Shown here: positions 36,810 to 50,130 of the stretch, one piece after another
Position numbering within the stretch: the first letter of the stretch is position 1
Layout: each line of letters opens with the position of its first letter
Made by a program: the position numbers and the translations under genes
Notes under the pieces: model-generated
Told to the model about the DNA's origin: nothing
Database searches by the model: none
Seen by the model: the letters and a program-made list of their open reading frames with translations, nothing else
Assembly (NCBI GenBank): GCA_947034885.2
Contig: OX344755.2
Coordinates: 7,876,501-7,940,500 of the forward strand
Origin: Thuidium tamariscinum
Taxonomy: Eukaryota > Streptophyta > Bryopsida > Hypnales > Thuidiaceae
Reading direction: 5' to 3'
Length of the DNA: 64,000 nt

Positions 36810-38330
36810 TTGAAGGATCTTATGGTTTGATTTGTTAGTGAAAAATATAGATGATAATTTTAGCCTTCTTTTAGAGACAAGTATTTTGAAGCTATTTGGG
36901 ACTTCTGAACTCTAGAAACCAAGCTCACAAATTTCAATGCAAAGTCAATCCATATTGATCAACAAACAATGGCAGGAAACTTATTTCTAAATAATGAATT
37001 TTGCTTTAATTGCAAGGTAACTACACCTAATTTTGACCTCTTTCTATAAAAGTTCTCCCTAGATTCTTCTATAAAATGTACTCTCCCTATCCATAAGAGT
37101 TTGTAATTGATTTTAGAAACACCTATTTTTAGTTTGAAAATTTCACCTACTTTGAAAATTTGTAGTTTGTTCATATAGTGTCAAAAAAATGCATTCCAAA
37201 ATAATCTAAAACTCCTTTTGAATACCAACAAGACTCTACATAAAGGTTATCAATGTAATAATAGAAACCATATTGAATTGCTTATTAGTGCAATTTTAGG
37301 TGTTATTACCTTATAGAATAACTTTCTATTCAAATAATTCTACAAATTACATTACATTCTTTTGATCTACCAATGTAATTGAGCTAAAATTTAGTAATGT
37401 ATATTTATATATTTTTTAATTTAGTTTTCAATGTCTTAATATTTTTTGAAATTTTTTGAAAATAATATTTGTTTTTTCTTCAAAAATTCAGAAAATTAGA
37501 TTGTGAAGGCTAGTTCACAGTTTTGGGACAACGAAGGGAACTATGAGGGAAACAATCCCAAAATAGTCTCTTCATGCCCTCAAATTTCATCTAATGTTGG
37601 CAACCTCAATCACTATTTCATATATCTATTAGCATTTAAGTTTTTCCCAATTAAAGATTCTCAAGTTGGAATTAATGCAATGAAATTGTTAGAAAAATAA
37701 ATGAATTACAATGAGCTCTATAGTAGAGATGGGGCCAAAAGTCAAATGGTAGACTACTGATGAGGCACTATCTCTAGAGTTCCTATAGTTCGGGAACTTG
37801 TAGTCACTTCTTGTCTTCAAATTTCATCTAATGCCCATTTCCAACCACTTAAAAAATTACGCATATGTGGTACACTAATTTTTTTTAATGCAAAATAGAG
37901 TTTGGAAGGATTACATATTTTTTCTAAAATTTTATTACCTAAAATGTAATTATTGTGAATTTTTTAGTGGAAAATTTTCCTAGATGATATAGACTATTCT
38001 ATTAGTGATCATAGGTTAATTGCAAAATCAACAAAGGGCTAGTTGCAATAATGGAAACCTTGTTCCAATCATAACGTGCCACAACTACTTTGGGAACAAT
38101 GCTACAACTTCATAGAAAAAGAGCATCAATTGGAAATGGGAAAGTGATTAGAAATGGGTAATCTACCTTATAGGTTATTTATAGGATGTTTATGGCTCCA
38201 ATTGTGAACAATTTTTGTAATTTCAGGGCAAATCACTTCAAAAATTTATAAAAATTTAAATTTAAATTAGAAAATTACAAATCCACTTGGATTTGACTGG
38301 TGAAACAAGCACATACCTCCAAAAATTATG
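36810..38330. other. AT-rich spacer with fragments of another inverted-repeat family
   Basis: No gene. CTCAAATTTCATCTAATGT (37.58 kb) and CTTCAAATTTCATCTAATGC with AGTTCGGGAACTTGTAGTC (37.79-37.84 kb) match ends of the elements at 45.2 and 53.3 kb, so partial copies of that family lie at about 37.50-37.84 kb. Confidence 0.4.
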
Positions 38331-38332
38331 TA

Positions 38333-38662
38333 AGGTAGGAGGCTCCAAAACCACTCAGGCTCCAAAACCGCTCACCTTTCAAAATGTACATCGTTGGTAC
38401 ATGATGCTTTTCGATCTTTACAATAAGTAATGTACAAATAGTGTACATTCGAGGAGGTCGGCGGTTTTGGAGCCCTATGCCATATTGACTTCAAAAATTC
38501 ATAACTAATTCCAAAAAGGTCCAAAAAACATGAAACAACTTGAATTAGATGCCTATTCTAGTTGTCTTTGAACAAAAATTCACTGAAAAATATTTCAAGA
38601 TGTTTCAACTCCCCAAAATTAAGTTCTAGCCCTTTGATGGTTGGTTTATAGATCTCCTACCT
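38333..38662 (+). mobile_element. AGGTAGG-ended TA miniature element, copy 1
   Basis: TA|AGGTAGGAGGCTCC at the left, GATCTCCTACCT|TA at the right, 330 bp. The interior has GTACATTCGAGGAGGTCGGC, AAATTCATAACTAATTCC and CACTGAAAAATATTTCAAGA, shared with the copies at 48.0, 49.2, 49.6, 52.7 and 53.2 kb. The TA duplication suggests Tc1/mariner-type mobilisation. Confidence 0.8.
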
Positions 38663-38739
38663 TATCTCTTCTAGAGTTGGCCTCAAGTCTCAAAATATTC
38701 AGATTGCATATCATGGTATCTACAGTAAGCTATGAGCAA

Positions 38740-39430
38740 GATGTTAAATTAGTCCCATGAAGATGCAACAGAGGGTGACTGAGGGCGACAGAGGGGTAGA
38801 ATGCGGCTCCAGTAAGGTAAAACTCATTTTACTAAGGGTTGATTGAGATTTTGGGGTTTATGTTTTTGTTGGGTTTCTTGGTTGTGTTTGAATCTCCCGA
38901 GAGCAATTCAGGGTCTCTGATGCCAAATATGAACTCAGAATTCGAAAAAAAAAATTTATGCAAAAAATAAAAAAATTCAGCGTTTACCCTGTGGTAAACT
39001 CAGGGACTTCGTGGGACTGATTTAACGTCACGCAAGCTTTGATATTCCAACTGAAGCTGTAACTTCATGTTCTGACTTTCTGGAATGTCTCCATGAATTC
39101 TTGAGTTTTTTTTTTCCCATTTCTCCAAATTTCTGTCATAATAGTTTAAAATCAAAGCATATGTCAAAAGGGCAGAAAGTGGGCGACATATTTTAATACA
39201 AAATCTTTGTAGTCAGACAACCAAATCTTGGAGCCCATACTGCAGGACTGTGCACCAGTTATTAATATAATGAACACCTAATGTCAATCATGGTACTAAA
39301 GCTGTTTAATCTAGATTCATGGCTAAAATGTGATTATTTGGAAGATTTTACCTTACCTTGAGGGATGGAGGGTTGGATTTGGATACACCTATAATCAGCA
39401 CTTTGAAAATTCATAGTTTATTTTGTGGTG
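38740..39430. other. GC-richer repeat related to 59.3-59.85 kb
   Basis: GGGTCTCTGATGCCAAATAT, TTTATGCAAAAAATAAAAAA and GTTTACCCTGTGGTAAACTC correspond to the reverse of AATCAGAGACCTC, ATATTTTTTGCACAATTTTT and GGTAAATGCTGAA near 59.34-59.43 kb. It is therefore another copy of that element. I cannot place its ends. Confidence 0.35.
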
Positions 39431-42400
39431 TCCAAAAAATACAGCTGATGTAGTCAGTGTGATACTCTGGACAGAATCCACTTTCCATTGCCAACAAGTC
39501 ACATCTGACAATAAGTAAGGTAAGACATTTTGTTCTTAGAGGTCTGTCTCCTTGTATCCCTGAAGTGAGTGTCTTTTAACCCTCAAACAACGGGTTAATG
39601 ATTGTGAAAATCATCAATTTTGATACTATGGGAATCATTGGTTTAAATATATCTAAAAGCATACATTGGAAGTCAAACTATTGTAGAAGATCTTTCCTTT
39701 CCACCCCTAATTCAAAGGATAAATAGTTGCACTTTTGTGCTATACAACAAGATGCTTTCTAATTCATCAACCAGAAAAAGCCTTTGGCATCATTGATGGG
39801 TTCAACCTATAATGATGGGCCCATAACCATTGATTTCAAGCCCTATAGTCTATCACTTTGTTTGTTGTCATTTTGCAATTAAATATGAATGAAAAAAATT
39901 TATAATTATTTTTCAAATGTGAAATCATATATTCACCACAATTCTACAAGTCATAAAATTTTCAAATTTTTTTGGAAATATTTGAAATTATTATGATTTA
40001 AAAAATAAATAATTTTTTTAAAAATCATATCAAACATGCAATATTCTTGAAAATTTTGGATTTTTCACCATAGATATATTCTACACCGTTTAACACCATA
40101 GTTTAAATCAAAGTTATTATGTCATTCTAGAATTAGAAAATCTATAAACCGTATTATAGGCCCAAAGTTTATATTGATGTAAAATATTGAAATGTACAAA
40201 TTTTTCAAAACTTCCAATTAGAATAACAATTACATTTGAGAAGCTTCAATTCATTAGCTCAACTCAAATTCATAAAATATTTGTTTTTTTAATCTAAAAT
40301 TCACATTAAGGATCAATAGCAATAAATGGCCAAATTACTCTATTAGCAAAGGTGATCCATGGATTCAACATCTTCTTCTTTAAAAAAAGTCAATAATATT
40401 GTTATGAAGGAATTTACAATACTATTCATTGAAAATGTATTGAAGCAACATCCAAATAAAATGTTTGACGGAAATTAATGGATGAAGTTTTCTAAGCTAA
40501 TTTAGAATTTGAACTTCATCCTTGAATATCTTTCACTAGAAAGTTCCAATTTAGGTTATTTTATTATTTTTAAAAAGGAAAAAAATATGCTCTACAAGTT
40601 AGACTAGGATAGACTTTAGTTTGAATTAGGTAAAGTCTATCATTTGGCTTTGTTAGCTATGTCCATAAATTTTTAACAATTAACTTGCTTTGAGTGATTT
40701 AAATTTGTTTTAGACTATACAATAATAAAGTAATTAGAGTATCCAATGTTTGGAAGACACTTGTTTGGTTAACTTCTAACACCCTTAAGATTTATTTAAT
40801 GAATTATATATTGCCATCAAAAACCGTGTGATAAGATTTAACTCAAGGAGTGGAGTTAAAATCGCTTATAGGCTTGCGTGAGATATCCACACCCCATAGT
40901 TTAGCTAGTACCCTACAAAAGCAATCCCAAGCCTAGTAGTTCAAATCACAAGCCAAACAATTTAAATTGGTTGGATTCTTTGTTATGGCTTGAAGCCAAT
41001 TCAGTTGTGCCTTATAGTGGATACAACTAACTTTTTTTTGGCAATCCCAATGAGTTAATTATAGGGTTTGCCTAGCTGGGCTATATTTTCGTAGAGATAG
41101 CAAAGGTCCTATCCATGAGGAAGCATTGCTATTTTTTGAAGGGGATCAATTTGTGAGACAAGATCAATTCAAAGGCAAGGGCCAATATCAAAATTCAATA
41201 AGCCAAACTACAAATCCAAGAATTAATAAAGATAGGAGGTAGAAGTTAAGAGAGGAGAAGAATTAGAGGGTAGTTGGAATTATAAATCAATAGCAATGAA
41301 AGGAAATTTCAATGTCTCAAAAACAACTAATGAACTAGGATTTAGAACATTATCTATTGTTGTAATAAGGATGAAGTATCTAAAATCATATCATAAGTGG
41401 GATTGAAGGTAAGAGAGAACAAAATTTGGATTAAATACAAGAAGTTTGGCAAAGGAAGAAGATTAAATGGATATCAAAAGAATTTCAATTCTCAATCAGA
41501 AGATAGATTATACAATTATTGACTTTGGATAGGGAGATAAGAATATTGCATTATTATCTTGAAATTTGAACAAATATTTCATTGCAAAATCAATCAATGA
41601 ATTTCAATTATTGAATAGAATAGAATTAGAAAGAAAAGAAGTAGTGAAAAAGAAAAAAAAGGGAAGGATTAGAAAGAAATAGAAGAATGAAAATTGATAA
41701 GGAAATCGGAAGTAGAGTAGGAAGCAATTTTTGCAATTTGTAACTAGAACTTCATAAATTAATTAGTGAGATGGAAGGGAAAGCAAGATGGTGAATGAAA
41801 AATACTTTGAAGACGTTTTTAACCACCTCATAAATGAAATGCAGTCCAAGATGGATATTTAATATCTCCACATTTAAAAAAAATCTTTTGATTAGGAAAT
41901 TTAACACTTTAGTGAACAAAGTCATTCAAAGCATCAGTTTTCTAGGAGACTATTTTAGATTAGCTCCCAAAAATTGTTGCTTGCAAAATCAATCAATCAA
42001 TAGAAGTCTAATTTTTTGAATTTTAAGAACAATTCAAAAATTTCAGAAAGTATAAAAGAACCAAAAATTTATTCTTAATTTTTAATTTTTTTTTAAATAT
42101 TTAAAAAATAAAAAATAATTATTCGACATAGCAATTTGTTGGCTACATCCAATTATTTATATGATAGAGTTCTTGGTGTTCTCAATGAGTTCCCACATCT
42201 TGGGAACCCACCGTCTTCTAAAGTATAGGAACTGTAATTCTTCCTTTCTAGAAAAGCAAGGTAATAAGGAGCCACAAAAATTGTAATTTTTTGGCAAATT
42301 GTAGAATTTGCAATGCTTTCCACTTGGAGAAAATTCACCAAAAAGACTCCTTTGGGTAGTTTTATCCTTCATTATATACATGACCAAGACAAAAAAATCG

Positions 42401-43008
42401 TAATTAGACCTACTCTACTCCTTCGACCGCCTATGAAGTTGAACATTGCCCGCCACTAATGAAACAAGGAATTTGATGTCAATGGTGTATTTATACATGT
42501 CATTATCAAACAAAGTATATTTCTTTTGAGGCAAACAATGACAAGAATGTAATTATTGACACCAATAATATAAAAATGTTGTTGCAAAGTTGTATTGTTG
42601 TCAAAGGTACTTTCACTTCTACACACTTCTACATCATCATTTGTCCTTGATACGAAATTTCTTATAGGTTCTTTCTTTGCACTAAGTGACAACTATGATT
42701 TTGTTTGACCTTGGTACTTACACTTACTCTTCACGCAAAACATCACTCGTATGGTGTTGGAATTCTTGAATTTTATAAGATGTGACTTGGAAATTTTTCA
42801 AGCTTTGTAATGTGAAGGGTTGTACACAAGTAGCCAATATATTTCAAATCCACAAATTAAAAAAAAAGACCATATTTTGTTGAAGCGTACAACTTTTGTA
42901 AGTAGGTATACAAAAGTTTTAGCTATTCATCACAAGTCCTAGCTTTTCCATTTATCAAAAAAGATAGATGTTGCACTATAGATTATCCATATTTTAGGTG
43001 CAAATTTT
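39431..43008. other. AT-rich spacer, no gene recognised
   Basis: I see no conserved frame, RNA gene or bounded repeat. A pair of overlapping - strand frames at 42.15-42.39 kb (60-76 codons) shows no known motif. Composition at 41.2-41.8 kb is purine-rich on the + strand. Confidence 0.3.
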
Positions 43009-43414
43009 AGGTGACATCTAATGTAAGAACCCATGTTTTATGCTAGTATATTTGAGTTATTCGTAAAGTACACTAAACCGGGGTTTAAACCCATGAGTTT
43101 TGTGAAAAAGCCGGTTGAGTTAAAAAAGTCGAAATAAAAGTGGGCATGAAACTTATTTTTCCATCAAAATGGTGCCTAAAACAGTTTGGTCCCCACTTTT
43201 GAAGTCGTGTGACTTGCAAAAAAGTTTGATGCTTCAACTATAGTTGCCTTTTCAACTTCAAAAAAAGTCATGCCCAAAGTGGGGGGGACTTTACAAATAA
43301 CTCAAAGGTTCACAATAATATTTTGGTGTCTACCACATCTTGATGTTATAGTGGACACTATTGTTGATATGAAAATATAGGTTGTTACATTGATGTCACT
43401 GAAATCTGTCACCT
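43009..43414. mobile_element. Foldback element
   Basis: AGGTGACATCTAATGTAAGA at the left is inverted at the right as TGTTACATTGATGTCAC, followed by GTCACCT. Inside, TGAGTTATTCGTAAAGT pairs with ACTTTACAAATAACTCA, and the centre has CCCACTTTT/AAAGTGGG pairs. Non-coding. Flanking duplication is not clear because the outermost base is ambiguous. Confidence 0.6.
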
Positions 43415-44209
43415 AAGACACGATTTTCTTATAGTGTTGTATTCAAGGTAAGACTTCTTTTGTCCTACTATAGAATACTTGCCTCCAGAAGAAAAGATGA
43501 ATGAAAAGCTTTAGTGCCAAAAGTTACAGAGTGTCTCTGTAGTCCATTGTCCAAAAAATAGACATCAACTTGCTAAGTGGTTAAGCCATCGCCAAGTATA
43601 AATTAGAGTCAAACTATTAAAACTAGATTTTATTTCAAGTTTGGTTATAAAAGTTTGTAAAAGAGGTTAAAAGGTTTCCAAAACTGTAAGATACTTAGAA
43701 AATAGACTTAAAATGAGTAAGATATGAGTGGATGAAGTTTAAAGACTAAATTGGATGAAGATTAGTAAGAGTCATCCAAAAAGAGCAAGAATGGAATTTA
43801 GTGAGTAACCAAATTTGAAGTAAAGAAGTGTAATTATGTAGAAGTTGATTTCAAATTGTATATTAGAAGTAATAAGTAGATGAAGTTTGAAGTTTCAATT
43901 AGCTATCAAACTTCTTCCATTCATAATTTTCAACAACAAAGTTCAACATTCAAGTACTTTAGCATTGTATATAGAAAAATTCAAGCTCTAGAAAAACTAG
44001 TGTTAAGAATCTAAAATTAATAAATTAATAGAAGTAATTCAATATACTTAGGAAAACATAGATGTCAACTTATAATCTTTTGAAAACAACTAAATAGGAA
44101 TTTAAGTTTTAAAACCTTACTGAGGAAGATAGGAGAGATCAAATCTAGTTCATAAGTAGAAAAATAAGTTAAATGCTATAGAAAATCAAAGGATGAAATT
44201 TAGGGGTTG
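43415..44209. other. AT-rich spacer, no gene recognised
   Basis: Purine-rich + strand resembling 34.1-34.9 kb. A tRNA-like box at 43.57 kb was examined and rejected. Confidence 0.3.
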
Positions 44210-44830
44210 TTGCAAAAACTCTTGGCATTTTTGGCTCAAAATAGCCTAAGTATTGAATGTTGAATGGCTGTTACTGCCACTTTTCAGCTCATTGTCATTG
44301 TGACAAACTGTGTCACAATGAGCTGAAAAACTAAAAAAAATTAAAAATTGATGCAACCACACAACCCCCCCTCCAATCCAATCTGATTTAAACATTAAAT
44401 TAAAAAAAAAATTTAACCCCCCTCCCCACCCAAACTGATATAAGTATTAAATTTTTAATTTTTAATTTTAAAATTGTTTAAATTTGTAAATCCCCCCTCC
44501 CCCCACCCTCTTATAATTTTGAGAGGGTGGGTTGGGAGACAAAGAATATGGGATAAATGACATTCAATATCGGCACCGTATATTGTATCTGTATCCATAT
44601 TCTGTACCCATATTTTGTATCCGTACTCTGTATCCGTATCTTGTACCGTATTGATATCCGATGGTTGTTGATTTTTCTTGGAGGGGGGGGGGGTGGGATT
44701 TTTTAAAATTCAAATCCAATGGCTGCTGATTTTTCTGATGAGGGAGGGGGTAGGAAAATTAATAAAAAACAGTGATAGCCACTTTTCGTCACATTGTAAC
44801 ATTGTAACTTTAGGAATAAATTTTTTAAGA
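44210..44830. repeat. Segment with hairpin, C/G tracts and short tandem repeats
   Basis: CAGCTCATTGT..GACA (44288) pairs with TGTCACAATGAGCTG (44312), a tight hairpin. Next come C-rich tracts (44365-44430, 44490-44510) and G-rich tracts (44680-44700, 44745-44755). Between them, 44575-44655 holds about seven copies of a roughly 12-base unit like TATTCTGTATCC. GCCACTTTTC..TCA occurs near both edges (44277 and 44776), suggesting an element boundary. No gene. Confidence 0.55.
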
Positions 44831-45163
44831 TGAAATAAAATATGATTAATTTGTTAAGAACTCTAAATAGTATGTGAGTAAAAATTTTGACCTAGAAAAA
44901 ATTATTTCTAAAAGTTATGCTTACTTAAAGAGTGATGAAAAATGCAAAAGATAGACACCTTGGAATTAGATTTTGTAGAGAATAGTGAATTTTTTTAATT
45001 TTAAAAACAACTAAAAGAGGACACATTTTTCTAACTTAGAAATGCTTCTTTTCATCCATTTGCAACTTCAGAAAAAGAAATTGTGTTCTCTACAGATGTG
45101 CAAAGGTATTGTAATTTGAGCACATGTGGAAGGTAGATACTTTACTATTTCTTGAAAATCTCT
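44831..45163. other. AT-rich spacer, nothing recognised
   Basis: No frame, hairpin or repeat copy that I can support. Confidence 0.3.
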
Positions 45164-45421
45164 TATTAGAAGAGATTTGAGGGGTCTAAGAGACTACGAA
45201 TTCCCATAGTTTGGGAACGCAATAAAGTACAGAATCGCATGAATTTGATGTGGCCGGGGCAGTGCTACATCATTTTTTTTTGGAATTTTTTTTGGACTTC
45301 TTATTGCATTTCAGGACCTAATTTTTTTTAAATGCCAACCCGATAGCAACCAACCGTTTTGGGAACTATTTCAAGAACAGTCCTAAAATAGCTCTTTAGA
45401 AGCTTCAAATTTCATCTAATG
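45164..45421. mobile_element. TCTAATG-ended miniature element, copy 1
   Basis: The left end ATTAGAAGAGATTTGAGG is inverted at the right as CTTCAAATTTCATCTAAT. Inside are AGAGACTACG and CATAGTTTGGGAACGC, matching the copy at 53.26 kb. About 258 bp, non-coding. Confidence 0.6.
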
Positions 45422-48043
45422 CGAGATCTAATGTCACAAGCCTATGGAACTACCATAGAAGTCTTTGTATCCCAATTTTCACCTTCAAATTTTTTTGGGG
45501 TGGAAAATAATACTAAAATCTCTCAAAATGGCTAGGGTAAACATCCAACTAGGGGTAATAAAAAATAGTAAAATATTATAATTTGTCTACAACTACCACA
45601 TGTACCTTTATTTCAAATTTTATAGAAAATGGGTGTAATATGTGAAAATAATGAGCAAAAAAACACATGTCTAAGGAACATCCAAGTGAATCTTGCAACA
45701 CCCCTTAGAGTGGAATTTAGATGAAATTAGAAGAATTTTGCTTATCCGATCCAAAGCCAAATTTAAGGTGTAGATACAAATTTATAACTTAAATTAATAG
45801 CAAAATTCAAAATTCAAATTGAATTTAGGAGTTGTTAGAAAAGGATGGATGAATTTCAAATTGTCACCCCTAAGGCTAAACTTCATATGGTCACAACTTC
45901 TTTTAATAACACTGGATTTGAACAAATTTTATGTTTTTAGAAATTTCATGATTTGATCTCTCATTTACAATTGATAGCTTGTGAATGTATTTTCTTGTTT
46001 CAAAATCAGCAAAAGCTTTCTTTAGTTCAACCATTTGGGCAAAGGTAAGGTTTGTTATTAAGTTTAGTTGGTTTATTTTTTTCATTTGTATCCAATAGGC
46101 AAAGAAAAAGGATTCATTGTATAGAAGTCACAATGGACCATGCTAAAGCAACCATATAGGAGAGTTTTCAATTTAAAACTAAAAATCTAGTTGATCTCAT
46201 TTACTACCAAGGGTGGACATTAAGCCTTGAGTGCCTAGCACGTAGAGTCCAAGATCTAGACTAAGATGAACTTATTCCAATCAAATAGTCATTGCCCACT
46301 CAAAATGAGATTCACAAAAACTAATCATAAAAACTAGTAGTGGCTATAGGCTTAGAGTTGTAAGAAAAATTGGGACCATTTCACTATAATACCAATTACA
46401 AGATTATGATATTCATAATGACATTGACATTCTAGCTTGTACATTTTAGAAGGCCAAATTTAGGGCACTAGGGTGCATGGGGATTAAAGCATATACAATT
46501 ATTTGAACCAAATTTGATGTAGGGAAGAAACAAAAGCATCTCTATTCTACTTTGTCTCCTTAGCAATGCAAACCTCTATAATGAGAACCTTGATGTCAAC
46601 TTGTCACAATGCAAAAGGCAAGGCTAAGTTGAGATCTTCTAAGGCGTGTCTTCCTTATAGCATTTGCATTCCACTTTGTTAATGTCTAAAACACAATTAA
46701 ATTGGATGAAAGGTATTCCAAAACCCTTTAAAAAAATTCTAGGTACACCATCTTACTATGCCATGGAGAAATACACCAAATCTAAGTTTAGTTAGTTTTT
46801 TATTCTAACCAATTTGCAATTGGTTAATTCACTATTTATAAAGCACATAATTTGGTGTATATATACTGGGGGTAAGACACAAGAATTTAGAAGTCTCGCT
46901 AGATATAAGATAAGTACACCAAAAATGGACAAAATTACAAATTTAGCATCCTTCGATTATTGTATTGTAGTTTTTTAAAATAAAGTCTTCTTGGTAGTCA
47001 AAAGCGGAGATTCTAGATTCTTCTAAAATGCCTTTTTTATGACAAAACTATGAATTTTGAAAGTGGTGAAAATAGATGCTTTTAAAACCAATACTAGACT
47101 CTCATAAATAGTGAAGGTACATGTTAGGGAAGAATTTATAGATTTCAATTTTAGAAAGGTGTTGGTTTTAGGTATAGTTGTCTTGGATTGAAATTATATT
47201 GAGTTAATTTAGCCGTGTTGGGTGGTAGTAACCTTAGATCTTGTAATCATTTAAATCCTAGAGTTGTTTTGGTTAGAACAAGAATATAGATAGAAATTTT
47301 AGCAATTACAAGATTATTTAAAATAGCAAAGTCAAAGTGAATTTAAAAAAATTAAATTGGAGAAATGAGTGATAGACAATGTGTGTATAAAAAATTAAGT
47401 CATTCCACAATTGGTATAGCGAGAATTTAAAGTTTTCAAACAACATATATATTGTTGTTGACATCAACATGTGATAAATGCTCAAGTATGTATGCGCAAT
47501 AGTGGCAACTTCATAAAAGATTTACTTCAAGGACCTTTGGATCTGGTGAACATTGCTTCCATGATTCATACAAAGCAATCAACACTAAAAAATACACCTT
47601 CAATGTGTGAAAATACATGCTTAATACAATAACACTCAACATGGGCATATACAAAATCTTATGCTTGAAATTCACACAAGGTACAATTGTATTTTTTTTA
47701 TAATTGATTGATACTTTGATAGGGGTAGTTGAAGCCAATGTCTAGAGGAAAAGATTGAAAAAAAATTTAGAGTAGCACATTGTTTATCATTATATGTGAA
47801 AATACCAAAACATCGCTATACACATTATCATGCACTATATTTCTTATGGCGACCTAATACAAAAAATTTCTATCCCGTTGTGTTTTCTCTCCTCTAAAAC
47901 AAACTGATGTTGTTTCTAACTCACTTGAAATTCCTCTCTAAATTAGTTATTTCTATTTTTTTCACTTCAAAAAATAGGTTATAGTTTGATGGTGGCCTCA
48001 TTGTTGATGGTAGAAATAAAGAAGCAAATTTGTCTTAGAATTA
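45422..48043. other. AT-rich spacer, no gene recognised
   Basis: No conserved frame or bounded repeat. Frames at 45.9-46.09 kb and 47.51-47.74 kb (-) lack recognisable motifs. Confidence 0.3.
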
Positions 48044-48357
48044 GGGTGCTCCAAAAGCAACCTTGCTCTTCAAATGACCTTTAAATATAGAAGCACATTT
48101 TTTTTAATGTGCTAATTGTGTACATTCTAGGAAGAGGGGACACTTTTAGTGATTTTTGCATTTCAGCTTCAAAAATTTTGTAACTAATTCCACAAAGATC
48201 TACAAAATATGAAATGACTTGATTTTGATGCCAATTCCATTTTTTCTTCCTATATAAATTTACTAAAAATTGTTTTTACATTCTTGTTTTGCTTCTCCTT
48301 GCAAATGCAACTAGCTCTTCAAAGGTTACTTTGAGAGCATACTACCTTAATCCTTAA
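48044..48357 (+). mobile_element. AGGTAGG-family element, decayed copy
   Basis: The right end CTACCT|TA (48358-48359) fits the family. The left end is decayed to GGGTGCTCC. Interior TTGTGTACATTCTAGGAAG and TTGTAACTAATTCCACAAAG match the other copies. Confidence 0.55.
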
Positions 48358-49162
48358 AAGGATGGTCTAAAAATCGACAATCTAGACAATGCCAGAAGGG
48401 ATGATTTCCACAATATAACCATGAAAATAATCTCTTTTGGCATTGTCTAGATTGTTGGTTTAAGAAATTCTAAGAACATTCATTGGAAGTCAAACTTTTG
48501 TACAAAACATTTATTTTCACACAAGATTTTAAAGATGAATAGTTGCACTTTTGTCCTATAGAAAAGGATTTTCTATCAACCATCAATTAGAAAATGGCCA
48601 TGGTGTCATTTATAGGTTAAAGATTAGGATTGATTTACACCCATAGGCCAAGCCAATTTTCCTTGAAGCTAATTGTAGAAAATTTTAGCCCCTTTTGGGA
48701 TCAAGGCCGGCCTTGAGTACTCATTAGAATAAGACTTTAACATGATCAATTATCCTATATGTAAAGGCCTTTGAAGCCAAGAAGCTTGGCTGATTCAATA
48801 AAACCTAGAAAAAAAAGAGGGTAGGCTAAAATTTTGAGGGCCACTTTACACTTAGAGGCCAAGCCAATTCCCTTTGAGGCCAATTGTATGAAATCCAAAG
48901 GATGTGATTTGTTGTAAAAAATATTATTTTACAAAATTTAAATTTGACCCTGGCCTCCTATTTTTGGTGCACCCAATCTCTCAAGCTTGGGTCATGTCAA
49001 ATTGTGTCTTGTTTGAATAAAAAACTCATTCTACCAAAATGGCCCAACCTCTAAGTGTAAAGAGGTTGGGGTTGATCTCAACCTTCTATCTAATCACAAG
49101 TGAGGATTTTGGGCCTTTGACACTCTAAATTGGCAGAGCCACTAAGTGTAAAGTATCCCTTA
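48358..49162. other. Spacer with internal duplication
   Basis: No gene. AGGCCAAGCCAATTTTCCTTG (about 48.64 kb) and AGGCCAAGCCAATTCCCTTTG (about 48.85 kb), each followed by an AATTGTA(T/G)AAA phrase, show a local duplication about 207 bp apart. CATTGTCTAGATTG occurs in both orientations at 48.38 and 48.44 kb. Confidence 0.35.
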
Positions 49163-49499
49163 AGGGAGGAGGTCCATAAATGGAGCATCTAAGGATTGGA
49201 ATTGAATTTTGGGGAGGTGAAACATCTTGAAACATTTTTCACCAAATTTTTTAATTGAAAAACATGTGGAATCGACCTCTAACCCAATTTGTTTCATATT
49301 TTTTAGAAGCTTTGTGGAATTAGTTGTAAAATTTTGAAGTTGAAGTGGCCTAGGACTCTTAAATGGAGCCCTTCCTGAATTGTACACAATTTGTACATTG
49401 TTGAGGGCTATGACTATGAAAAAAAACGTGTATAAATAGAGTACATTTAAAGAGGTGGTCCCGATTTTAGAGCGTGCTTGCTTTTAGAGACTCCTCCCA
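49163..49499 (-). mobile_element. AGGTAGG-family element, reverse copy
   Basis: AGGGAGGAGGTCCATAAATG at the left and GAGACTCCTCCCA at the right. The interior reads as the reverse of the other copies (GGAATTAGTTGTAAAATTTT, CAAATTTGTTTCATA-like). TA precedes the left end. The right flank is decayed. Confidence 0.6.
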
Positions 49500-49635
49500 T
49501 TGTACCAAGTCATGTTTTTTTAAGGGCTTCCGTCGGTGCAGTTGCTATTGCACTGCACGTGGTTGGATTGCAATTGCTGTTGTGAAATCAAATGAATCCT
49601 TCCATCAGTTGTTGCTGTTGGCCATGTTGGTTGTA

Positions 49636-49950
49636 AGGTAGGAGGCTCAAATTCCGACATGGCATTTTGAACCGAACATGACTCAGAGGTGCATTTCACT
49701 TTCTTTAATATACCAAAATGTACAAAATGTGTACATTTTAGGAGGTGGTCGCTTTTAGAGCCCGATGACATTTCAACTTCAAAATTTCATAACTAATTCC
49801 ACAAAGCTTCAAAAAATATGAAACAACTTGGGTTGGATGTCATTTCCTCTTGTCTTTCAAAGAAAATTCATTGAAAAATATTTCAAGATGTTTTCCCTCA
49901 CCGAAATTCAGCTTCAACGCTTAGATGATCACTTTATGGACCTCCTACCT
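49636..49950 (+). mobile_element. AGGTAGG-family element, copy 3
   Basis: TA|AGGTAGGAGGCTC at the left, GGACCTCCTACCT at the right (the following TA has decayed to TC). The interior matches 38.3 and 52.7 kb nearly base for base around TTTCATAACTAATTCCACAA. It lies in the left arm of the inverted structure at 49.53-50.45 kb. Confidence 0.75.
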
Positions 49951-50130
49951 TCTACATTTTTTTTGCAAGTACACTCAAGTTCCCAATTGCCATCAATCCC
50001 ATGGTTCTTTTCAGTTACTCGTCCCTTCTTTGTTTTTTGCTGTTGGCCACGTGCTGGTTTGGAAGTAACAAAAGTTAGGAGCGATTGCAGCATCAGATGG
50101 TTATCAGTTGCTGTTGCTCAGGTAGTACTT

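Noticed and set aside
43570-43595. tRNA/SINE A-box-like string (GCTAAGTGGTTAAGCC)
   Set aside because: No B box downstream and no poly-A or repeat boundary; chance or very decayed.
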